Under the pieces are notes generated by a model. The model did no database searches and was not told where the DNA came from. It saw only the letters and a program-made list of their open reading frames with translations. A stretch of 64,000 nt of DNA from Burkholderia sp. NRF60-BP8 (GTDB lineage: Bacteria; Pseudomonadota; Gammaproteobacteria; Burkholderiales; Burkholderiaceae), in NCBI RefSeq assembly GCF_001522585.2, contig NZ_CP013372.1, forward strand, positions 558,001-622,000, written 5' to 3'. The translations under genes and the position numbers were made by a program. Positions 57,399 to 64,000 of this stretch are shown one piece after another (the stretch's first letter is position 1; every line of letters begins with the position of its first letter).

Positions 57399-57433
57399 CG
57401 GTCTCATCCGGTGCCCGGCCAAGGACGCGTTCC

Positions 57434-57706
57434 ATGAAATTCTCGACTCAAGTCAAGCCCATCAGCTATCTCAAGAGCCACGCGGCCGAGATCGTCAAGG
57501 ACATCTCGGAGAGCCGCGAGCCGATGCTCATCACCCAGAACGGCGAAGCGAAGCTCGTCGTCCTGGACGTCAAGTCGTATGAGGAGCACGAAGAGACGCT
57601 CGCGCTGCTGAAGTTGCTTGCGCTGGGCAATCGCGAGATCGATCAGGGTCACTTCCGTCCCGTCGAGGATGTCTTCGCCGACCTCGACAAGGACGACGAT
57701 CAATGA
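57434..57706 (+). CDS. Phd/YefM-family antitoxin
   Basis: A 90-residue antitoxin: KFSTQVKPISYLKSHAAEIVKDISESREPMLITQNGEAKLVVLDVKSYEEHEETLALLKLLALG, the standard Phd/YefM fold (VKPISYLKSHAAE..., ITQNGEA-VV-D---Y). The acidic C-terminus (DVFADLDKDDDQ) should wrap the toxin. Order antitoxin-toxin with ATGA overlap to the next gene is typical. It should autorepress through sites near the TATAAT. Confidence 0.95.
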   Translation: MKFSTQVKPISYLKSHAAEIVKDISESREPMLITQNGEAKLVVLDVKSYEEHEETLALLKLLALGNREIDQGHFRPVEDVFADLDKDDDQ

Positions 57707-58032
57707 CGTTACGCGTTGTCGTTCTTCGCTCGGCGGAAAAAGATTTGAAGGCGTTGAGGCGTTATCTTCTGTCGAACTTCGGCCCGGAAACCTGGCAAGT
57801 CAGCTATCGACAGATCAAGGACGCCATCGCGTCGATTCGTGCTTTTCCGGCTCAAGGCAGGATTCCCGATGAGCTGGCGCATATCGACCTCAGTCAGTAT
57901 CGCGAAGTCGTCGCGGGAATGAATCGCATCATTTACGACGTGCGCGGCGACACGGTCCATGTGCATATCGTGTGCGATACGCGCAGGGATCTGAAGTCGT
58001 TGCTGATGAGACGGCTCATGCAGACCTATTGA
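57703..58032 (+). CDS. RelE/ParE-family toxin
   Basis: A 109-residue toxin beginning MTLRVVVLRSAEKDLKALRRYLLSNFG, with AIASIRAFPAQGRIPDELAHIDLSQYREVVAGMNRIIYDVRGDTVHVHIVCDTRRDLKSLLMRRLM. The YREVV-GMNRIIYDV and VHIVCDTRRDL end is the ParE/RelE pattern. Whether it targets gyrase or mRNA is not visible. It overlaps the antitoxin by four bases. Confidence 0.94.
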   Translation: MTLRVVVLRSAEKDLKALRRYLLSNFGPETWQVSYRQIKDAIASIRAFPAQGRIPDELAHIDLSQYREVVAGMNRIIYDVRGDTVHVHIVCDTRRDLKSLLMRRLMQTY

Positions 58033-58063
58033 GCGCCGACCTTCGCGTTTCTTCACTTTCCCG

Positions 58064-59005
58064 CTAGTTCGAACGTGAGCGCCTCGTCGTGGGCGCGACC
58101 GGCGTCTGCCCGAGCCGCGCCTTCATCGCATCGATGAACGCCCGCACCTTCGGCGACGGCAGCCGCGTGGACGGGTACACCGCATGAATCCCGGCCGGCG
58201 CCGTGCGCCAACCCGGCAGCAGCCGCACGAGCCGGCCGGCCGCGACGTCGTCCGCGGTCGAGAAATCCGTCAGCAGCCCGAAACCGCCGCCCGCGAGCAC
58301 GATCGCGCGGCACGCGGTCGCGGTGTTCGACACCACCGGCGCGACGCAGCGCACCGACGCGTGGCCGCCGCGCGCGTCGTCGAGGTCGAGCGTATGCGGG
58401 CGCGGCAGCGACGACAACATCACGAACGGCAGCGCGGCGAGCGCATCCGGATCGCGCGGCAACCCGTGGCGTGCAACGAACGCCGGGCTCGCGACCAGCC
58501 ATTTCTCGTAGGTGCCGAGCTGCACGGCGCGATGATTCGAATCGGCGAGGCGGCCGATGCGGATCGCGACGTCGAGGTTGTCCGCGACGAGATCGACGAC
58601 GCGGTCGTTCGCGACGAGTTCGACGGCGAGCGCCGGATGCCGGTCGCGCAGCGCGACGACGGCCGGCGCGACGACCAGCGCGCCATAGTCGATCGGCACG
58701 CTCACGCGCAGCGTGCCGCGCAGCGGCCCGGCGTCGGACGACACCGCGTCGAGCGCGGTTTCGGCGGCGCGCACGATGTCGCGGCACGCGTCGTAGAACG
58801 CGCGCCCGGCATCGGTCACGCTCAGCCGCCGCGTCGTGCGCACCAGCAGGTTCGCGCCGACCTCGGATTCGAGGCGCTGCATGTGCGTGCTGACGACCGT
58901 CTTCGCGAGGCCGAGCCGCTCGGCCGCGGCCGTCAGCGAGCCGGCCTCGACCACCGCGACGAAGATCGCCAGCCGGTTCAGGTTCACGTCGCGCAGATCG
59001 GCCAT
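58064..59005 (-). CDS. LysR-family regulator (CrgA-like)
   Basis: A 313-residue LysR protein: LRDVNLNRLAIFVAVVEAGSLTAAAERLGLAKTVVSTHMQRLESEVGANLLVRTTRRLSVTDAGRAFY, then GTLRVSVPIDYGALVVAPAVVALRDRHPALAVELV and NLDVAIRIGRLADSNHRAVQLG, typical of the AaeR/CrgA branch. It is divergent from the GST and flavoprotein fusion genes, which it probably controls; an inverted repeat lies in the gap. The ligand is unknown. Confidence 0.93.
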   Translation of the reverse strand: MADLRDVNLNRLAIFVAVVEAGSLTAAAERLGLAKTVVSTHMQRLESEVGANLLVRTTRRLSVTDAGRAFYDACRDIVRAAETALDAVSSDAGPLRGTLRVSVPIDYGALVVAPAVVALRDRHPALAVELVANDRVVDLVADNLDVAIRIGRLADSNHRAVQLGTYEKWLVASPAFVARHGLPRDPDALAALPFVMLSSLPRPHTLDLDDARGGHASVRCVAPVVSNTATACRAIVLAGGGFGLLTDFSTADDVAAGRLVRLLPGWRTAPAGIHAVYPSTRLPSPKVRAFIDAMKARLGQTPVAPTTRRSRSN

Positions 59006-59025
59006 CGTCGATTGTCCTATGAAAG

Positions 59026-59050
59026 CGGATAATGTTTCAGCAATTATCCG
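59026..59050. promoter_or_regulatory. Candidate LysR operator upstream of GST gene
   Basis: CGGATAAT (59026-59033) and ATTATCCG (59043-59050) are perfect 8-base arms separated by GTTTCAGCA. It includes the AT-N11-AT spacing of LysR sites and lies just upstream of the LysR start and about 80 bases before the GST start. Confidence 0.6.
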
Positions 59051-59131
59051 TCTTCTGGCGGCGAACCGCGAGCGCTACGCTGGGGCCGTTCGTCGCCGAT
59101 CCCCGGCGGCGCGAGATGCCGGAGTGTTTCC

Positions 59132-59776
59132 ATGTCTGCCGCCAGCAAGCCTGCTTCGCCGATCCGCGTTTATTCGTTCCTGTTGTCCGGGCACGCGCAC
59201 CGTGTCCGGTTGTTCCTGTCGCTGCTCGGGCTGCCGTCCACGACCATCGACGTCGATCTCGCGGCCGGCGCGCAGCGCGAACCGGCATTTCTCGCGCTCA
59301 ATCCGCTCGGGCAGGTGCCGGTGATCGACGACGGCGGCACCGTGATCGCCGATTCGAACGCGATCCTCGTGTACCTCGCGAAGCGCTACGGCGACGCGCA
59401 CTGGCTGCCCGACGATCCGGTCGGCGCGGCCGTCGTGCAGCGCTGGCTGTCGTATGCGGCCGGCCCGATCGCGTCGGGGCCGGCCGCCGCGCGGCTCGTG
59501 ACCGTGTTCGGCGCGCAGCTCGACCCGGACGCGGCCAAGCGCACGGCCGCGAAGGTGCTCGACGTGATCGATCGCGAGCTGGCCGGCAAGCCGTTCGCGG
59601 CCGGCGCGCAGCCGACGATCGCGGACATCGCCGCGTACACGTACATCGCGCACGCGCCGGAAGGCGGCGTGTCGCTCGAACCGTATCCGCACGTGCGCGC
59701 GTGGCTGGCGCGTATCGAGGCGTTGCCGGGCTTCGTCGCGATGCCGACGACGCGCGCGGGCCTGCTCGCCGCTTGA
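59132..59776 (+). CDS. Glutathione S-transferase
   Basis: A 214-residue GST with N-terminal thioredoxin-like domain: IRVYSFLLSGHAHRVRLFLSLLGLPSTTIDVDLAAGAQREPAFLALNPLGQVPVIDDGGTVIADSNAILVYLAKRYG (S-G-x-x-x-R, NPLGQVPVIDD, SNAILVYLA). The C-terminal helical domain has VLDVIDRELAGKPFAAGAQPTIADIAAYTYIAH. It belongs to a bacterial GST group often associated with stress response or xenobiotic degradation. It precedes the flavoprotein fusion gene by 33 bases and shares its operon. Confidence 0.93.
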   Translation: MSAASKPASPIRVYSFLLSGHAHRVRLFLSLLGLPSTTIDVDLAAGAQREPAFLALNPLGQVPVIDDGGTVIADSNAILVYLAKRYGDAHWLPDDPVGAAVVQRWLSYAAGPIASGPAAARLVTVFGAQLDPDAAKRTAAKVLDVIDRELAGKPFAAGAQPTIADIAAYTYIAHAPEGGVSLEPYPHVRAWLARIEALPGFVAMPTTRAGLLAA

Positions 59777-59809
59777 CGCGCGGCCACCGCACCTGTTCAG
59801 GAAAACGCA

Positions 59810-61873
59810 ATGAATGCGCCGGGCGCCGTCGTACCGGGCTGGGACCTCGAGACCCCGCCGTTTCACGCGGGCGAGCTCGCCGTGCAGCAGCGCGCAGGAG
59901 TGACGGACGCGGCGGGCGTGGCCGGCCGGCGCGGCATCCGGCGTTTCATGCCGGACCAGCACCGGACTTTTTTCGCGCAACTGCCGTTCTTCGTGCTCGG
60001 CGGCGTCGATGCGCATGGGCAGCCATGGGCGACGCTGCGGGTCGGCGCGCCGGGTTTCGTCACGTCGCCGGACGCCCGCACGCTGCGCATCGCGGCGCGC
60101 GCGCTGCCGGGCGACCCGCTGGCCGGCGCGTGGCAGGCCGGTGCGCCGCTCGGCGGGCTCGGGATCGAATTCGATACGCGGCGGCGCAATCGCGTGAACG
60201 GCGTCGTGCGCACGGTGGACGGCGAGGCGCTGACGATCGCGGTCGAGCAGAGCTTCGGTAATTGCGCGAAGTACATCCAGGGCCGCAAGCCGACCTTCAT
60301 TGCGCGGGACGTCGACGCATCCGTCGCGCCCAACGTGTCGGACGCGCTGAGCGACGCGGACCGCGCGCTGCTCGCGCAGGCCGACACGTTCTTCGTCGCG
60401 AGCGCGAACGCGTCGCCCGACGCGGGCGCGGCGCGCGGCGCGGACGTGTCGCATCGCGGCGGGATGCCGGGCTTCGTTCGCGTCGACGATGCACGCACGC
60501 TGACGACGCCCGATTTCAGCGGCAACCGGTTCTTCAACACGCTCGGCAACCTGCAGCACGATCCGCGCGCGGGGCTGCTGTTCGTCGATTTCGACGGCGG
60601 CGATGTGCTGTATGTCGCCGCGCACGCGGAGATCGTGTGGGATGGGCCGGTCGTCGCGTCGTTCGACGGCGCGCAACGCGTCGTGCGCTTCCATGTACGG
60701 GAAGTGCGGCGCATGCGGGCGGTGCTGCCGTTCCGGTGGTCGGCGGTCGAGCGTGCGCCGCAGTTCGCGGCGATGGCGTCGTCGTCGGGCGGCGCCGCGG
60801 CAACGGCCGGGCCCGTGCAGGCCGCGGTCGCGCCGGCATCGGCGCCCGCATGGCGGCCGCTGCGCATCGCGAAGATCGTCGACGAGGCGCGCGCGATCCG
60901 GTCGTTCCATTTCGAGCCGGCGGATGGCGGCGCATTGCCTGCGTACGAAGCCGGTCAACACCTGACGCTGCGCATCGCATTGCCGGGCAGCGACGCGCCG
61001 TCGATGCGCAGCTACACGCTGTCCGATGCGCCGGGCGGCGTGCATTACCGGATCACCGTGAAGCGCGAGGGGCGCGTATCGGCATGGCTGCACGATCATG
61101 CGCGGGTGGGCATCACGCTCGACGCGCAGATGCCGCGCGGCCGCTTCGCGTTCGATCTCGCGAGCCCGCGCCCGGCCGTGCTCGTGTCGGCCGGCATCGG
61201 CATCACGCCGATGGTCGCGATGCTGCGCCGGGCACTGGCCGACGACACACCGTCGCGCCGCGTCGTGTTCGTGCACGGCGCACGCGAAGCGGCGGACCGG
61301 CCGTTTGCCGCGGAACTGGCGCGCATCGCGGCCGCCGATGCGCGCGTGTCGCTTCACTGGTTCGACAGTCATCCTCACGAAGGGGCGGCCGCGAGGGCAG
61401 GCCGCATCGACGTCGGACAACTGAAGCGGATCCTGTCGTTCGACGACTACGACTTCTACCTGTGCGGGCCGTCGGCGTTCATGCGCGACCTGTACGACGG
61501 GCTGCGCGCGCTGAACGTGCCGGACGAGCGCATCCGTTTCGAGGCGTTCGGGCCATCGAGCGTCTCGCGCAGTGCGACTCGCGCGGCCGCCGCGCCTGCG
61601 GCGGCAAGCGTGCCTGTCGTGTTCCGGCGCACGGGGCGCGAAGCCGCATGGACACCCGCCGACGGCACGCTGCTCGAATTCGCGGAAGGGCAGCGCGTGG
61701 CCGTGCCGTCTGAATGCCGCGCCGGTTCGTGCGGCACGTGCGCGACGCGCGTGCTGTCGGGCGCGGTCGACTACGCGCAGACGCCCGATGCGCCGGTCGC
61801 ACCCGGCTGCGCGCTGCCATGCGTCGCGCGGCCCGTACAAGGGGCCACGGAGCCGCTCGTGCTCGATTGCTGA
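59810..61873 (+). CDS. PNPOx-like / FNR / [2Fe-2S] fusion protein
   Basis: A 687-residue three-part protein. Residues about 40-330 are a pyridoxamine-5-phosphate-oxidase-like split barrel (FFAQLPFFVLGGVDAHGQPWATLRVG, FNTLGNLQHDPRAGLLFVDFDGGDVLYVAAHAEIVWD). About 345-580 are a ferredoxin-NADP reductase module with RSYTLSDAPGG (flavin), VSAGIGITPMVAMLRRAL and YLCGPSAFMRDL. The C-terminal part is a plant-type ferredoxin (ECRAGSCGTCATRVLSG, then a late Cys). It is cotranscribed with a GST and regulated probably by LysR. A redox or nitroxyl/peroxide detoxification role is often suggested for this type, but the substrate is unknown. Confidence 0.92.
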   Translation: MNAPGAVVPGWDLETPPFHAGELAVQQRAGVTDAAGVAGRRGIRRFMPDQHRTFFAQLPFFVLGGVDAHGQPWATLRVGAPGFVTSPDARTLRIAARALPGDPLAGAWQAGAPLGGLGIEFDTRRRNRVNGVVRTVDGEALTIAVEQSFGNCAKYIQGRKPTFIARDVDASVAPNVSDALSDADRALLAQADTFFVASANASPDAGAARGADVSHRGGMPGFVRVDDARTLTTPDFSGNRFFNTLGNLQHDPRAGLLFVDFDGGDVLYVAAHAEIVWDGPVVASFDGAQRVVRFHVREVRRMRAVLPFRWSAVERAPQFAAMASSSGGAAATAGPVQAAVAPASAPAWRPLRIAKIVDEARAIRSFHFEPADGGALPAYEAGQHLTLRIALPGSDAPSMRSYTLSDAPGGVHYRITVKREGRVSAWLHDHARVGITLDAQMPRGRFAFDLASPRPAVLVSAGIGITPMVAMLRRALADDTPSRRVVFVHGAREAADRPFAAELARIAAADARVSLHWFDSHPHEGAAARAGRIDVGQLKRILSFDDYDFYLCGPSAFMRDLYDGLRALNVPDERIRFEAFGPSSVSRSATRAAAAPAAASVPVVFRRTGREAAWTPADGTLLEFAEGQRVAVPSECRAGSCGTCATRVLSGAVDYAQTPDAPVAPGCALPCVARPVQGATEPLVLDC

Positions 61874-62626
61874 CGCGCTTGCGACAGGCGACCGCGGGCA
61901 GCCTGCCGCGCGAAAAGCGCGTGCAACTGCTGCTTTTTCGGATGCCGTCCGGGTCGACGATAGCGTCGACCGATTCGATGAACGAGCCCGTCGAGAAACT
62001 GCTCGGCATGGACGGTGACGATGCGGGGGGCTAAAGCGAACGGCTGACGAACCGGTAGCGGGCGGCCCTTCCCGCGCCGGTTCCAGGCGTTCCGCCCGGC
62101 GCACGATGACGCCGGTGTCGGGGGCCGGCGCGCGACGCGAATCGCGCCCGCATCGTCGCCGCCGTCGCGCCGCCCGAAGCGCGATTCCGGTTGCCGGCTT
62201 CTCCGTTTCCCGTTCCGCCCGATTCCTCGGCCCTGGGCCCCGCCCGGGGTAAAATGCGCGCCACGCCGCGATGTCGCGCGCCGGGCAGGCCGCCGTTCCG
62301 ACGAACGGCCGGCGCGAGTGCCCGCCGCCCGCACCGGGGCGTTCGAAGCGTCCCCCGCATGACACGATCGCGCGAGGCAGCCGGCCGGCCGACAGGCACC
62401 CGACGGACCCGTCGGCCGCTGCGTCGTTGCCGGCGCGTCATCGAATCCGATGCCCCATCCTGCGCTGTTCCGACCGGCCGGCCCGCTTGCGCGCCGCATG
62501 GTCTGGTTCGTCCGATGAATATCGCGTCGACGCACGCGTCCGGCGACGGGCGCGGCGGCGGGTGCACGCTTCGCAGCTTCCAACGGGTTTCGACAGGGTC
62601 GAGTGGCGAGTTTTCCATCCAGAACA
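61874..62626. promoter_or_regulatory. Long intergenic region upstream of TonB receptor
   Basis: A 753-base gap. A TAAAAT sequence in GGGGTAAAATGCGCGCC near 62247 looks like a -10 element of a rightward promoter, leaving a leader of about 370 bases before the TonB-dependent receptor. The leader is GC-rich and can form hairpins, but I could not find the conserved boxes of a cobalamin or other known riboswitch, nor a Fur box. No gene on either strand was convincing. Confidence 0.35.
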
Positions 62627-64000
62627 ATGACGGTGAATAGAACAACAGCGGCGCCCGCACGGCGGCGGCGCACGAAGGTCGGGCTCGGTGTCGGTCTCGG
62701 CGTCACGCTTTTCGCGGTGCAGGCTGCCGCCGCACCGGGCGACACGCCCGCGCCGGGCGCCGACGCGAGCGGCAGCACGACGCTGCCCGCGATCGCGGTG
62801 AGCGGCGAGCGCGGCCGCTCGCTGCGGGCGCGCGAAGCGTCGGTCGCGGGGCTCGACGACGCGCCGCTGCGCGACACGCCGGCGTCGGTGAACGTCGTCA
62901 CGCGCGCGCTGATCGACGATCAGCAGGCGAAGCGCTTGAGCGACGTCGTGCGCAACGATGCGTCGGTCGTCAACGACTATGCGCCGGTCGGCTATTTCGA
63001 AGGCTTCGCGATCCGCGGCTTTCCGGTCGATCTCGCGAGCGCGATCCGGATCGACGGGCTGACGGTGTCCGGCGAGCAGAACGTGCCGCTCGAGAACAAG
63101 GAGCGCGTCGAGATCCTGAAAGGACTCGCGGGCATCGACGGCGGCGTCGTCGCGCCGGGCGGCGTGATCAACTTCGTGACCAAGCGCTCCGCGAACGTCG
63201 CGAGCGTGACGGGCGGCGTCGACAGCCGCGGCTCGACGTCGGCGGCCGTCGATCTCGGCCGCCGCTTCGGCCCCGACCATCAGTTCGGGTTCCGGATCAA
63301 TGCGGCGAAGGAGAACATGCACTCCTACATCGACGGCACGAACGGGCGGCGCACGTTCGGCTCGATCGCCGCCGACTGGGACATCGGCCCGCGCGCGAGC
63401 CTGCAGCTCAATGCCGAATTCCAGCAGTGGATCCAGCGTTCCGCGCCCGGCTACCAATTGCTCGGCGGCACCGTCGTGCCGTCGGTCAAGACGACGTCGA
63501 AGGCGCTCGGCACGCAGCCGTGGGCGAAACCGGTGACGACCGATGCGCTGAACCTGAACGCACGCTTCGACTACCGGTTCAACGACGACTGGAAGGCCTA
63601 CGTCGCCGCCGGCCGCAGCCGCACGATGATCGACGACAACAGCGCGTTCGCGTACGGCTGCTATTACGCGGCAAGCTGCGCGGCCGGCGCGACGTCGCCG
63701 TTCTTCTTCGGCGCGAACGGCGACTACGACGTATACGACTTCCGCAGTCCCGGCGAATACCGGCGCAACGACGAGCTGCGCGCGGTCACGACGGGCAAGT
63801 TCGCGACGGGGCCGCTGCGGCACGAGCTGACGCTCGGCGTGAGCGTGCAGCGCCGCGTCGTGCACATGGCCGACGCCGTGTACGACTACGTGGGCAGCGA
63901 GAACGTCTACGGGCCGGACCTGACCTTCTCGCCGTCGCCGAATTCGCCCGGGCCGTCGTATCCGCGCCTCGACGCGTGGCAGTACGGCGTGTTCGGGCTC
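62627..64000 (+). CDS. TonB-dependent siderophore receptor, partial
   Basis: The first 458 codons of an outer-membrane receptor, cut by the right edge. ATG 62627 opens MTVNRTTAAPARRRR, then a signal peptide core GVGLGVTLFAVQAAAA. The plug domain begins around ASVAGLDDAPLRDTPASVNVVTRALIDDQQAKRLSDVVRNDASV, with FAIRGFPVDLASAIRIDGL and ERVEILKGLAGIDGGVVAPGGVINFVTKRS, hallmarks of the FhuA/FpvA-type plug. The barrel then starts with aromatic-rich strands. Ligand unknown; the family suggests a ferric siderophore. Confidence 0.9.
   Translation, partial: MTVNRTTAAPARRRRTKVGLGVGLGVTLFAVQAAAAPGDTPAPGADASGSTTLPAIAVSGERGRSLRAREASVAGLDDAPLRDTPASVNVVTRALIDDQQAKRLSDVVRNDASVVNDYAPVGYFEGFAIRGFPVDLASAIRIDGLTVSGEQNVPLENKERVEILKGLAGIDGGVVAPGGVINFVTKRSANVASVTGGVDSRGSTSAAVDLGRRFGPDHQFGFRINAAKENMHSYIDGTNGRRTFGSIAADWDIGPRASLQLNAEFQQWIQRSAPGYQLLGGTVVPSVKTTSKALGTQPWAKPVTTDALNLNARFDYRFNDDWKAYVAAGRSRTMIDDNSAFAYGCYYAASCAAGATSPFFFGANGDYDVYDFRSPGEYRRNDELRAVTTGKFATGPLRHELTLGVSVQRRVVHMADAVYDYVGSENVYGPDLTFSPSPNSPGPSYPRLDAWQYGVFGL

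Noticed and set aside
59075..62365. Leftward open frame of more than 1000 codons
   Set aside because: Antisense to the GST and fusion flavoprotein genes, Arg/His/Ala-rich and without any domain: a by-product of high GC.
62240..62626. Cobalamin riboswitch upstream of the TonB receptor
   Set aside because: The sequence GTCCCCCGCATGACAC is only loosely like the conserved core, and the other conserved boxes (including GCCACTG) are missing.

Overview
The window is high-GC (roughly two thirds G+C) beta-proteobacterial DNA. Gene density, Burkholderia-type porin and lipoprotein families, many LysR regulators and a duplicated transporter repertoire point to a Burkholderia-group bacterium, probably a secondary replicon of a Burkholderia cepacia complex-like species. 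This is inference from sequence style and gene content; no marker gene fixes the species. No rRNA, tRNA, IS element, prophage or CRISPR array was seen.

Layout. 1-4843: a two-component pair (sensor kinase cut by the left edge), a small HExxH protein, a DedA-PAP2-LssY membrane protein, a HigB/HigA-like toxin-antitoxin pair and an AraC remnant. 4844-9392: an acetyltransferase, an M29/NicX-like enzyme preceded by a 40-residue peptide gene, an Lrp regulator, a small hydrolase and an MFS transporter. 9432-24434: a complete-looking indole-3-acetate (iac) catabolic locus. It holds iacG, a FixJ-type response regulator, iacE-H-I-B-A, a PAS sensor kinase, a fused 4-OT tautomerase, iacD, iacC, a LysR regulator, iacF, an MFS transporter and a porin. 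24461-30081: AraC and LysR regulators beside an opine-dehydrogenase-like gene, a 3-hydroxyacyl-CoA-dehydrogenase-like gene and an MHS transporter, an unassigned catabolic set. 30403-40575: mostly single genes (acetyltransferase, oxidoreductases, regulators, a disulfide oxidoreductase, an HNH-like protein, a LysE exporter), several with clear palindromic operators.

40877-46000 is the most interesting block: four tightly packed genes (DUF3348, DUF802, OmpA/MotB-like, DUF2894). The DUF802 protein has MotA/TolQ-like membrane segments followed by an 800-residue helical tail containing four 240-bp tandem repeats. The OmpA protein has a MotB/ZorB-like transmembrane Asp. The pair looks like an ion-driven stator with a long cytoplasmic rod, architecturally like Zorya ZorAB but with different partners.

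46034-64000: an FMN reductase, lipoproteins (one with about 78 Gly-Thr-Ser triplets and a hairpin that would cover its ribosome-binding site), an ICMT-like methyltransferase, a 28-residue membrane peptide and a Baeyer-Villiger cassette (SDR, BVMO, hydrolase) under a TetR regulator. These are followed by a YefM/RelE-type toxin-antitoxin pair, a LysR/GST/flavoprotein-ferredoxin fusion cluster and the 5' part of a TonB-dependent receptor.

The iac genes would convert indole-3-acetate through oxindole intermediates to catechol. IacA with the IacG flavin reductase begins the attack, IacE and IacH act on intermediates, and IacC-D-F form a Rieske dioxygenase with its reductase. A two-component system and a LysR protein probably give control.
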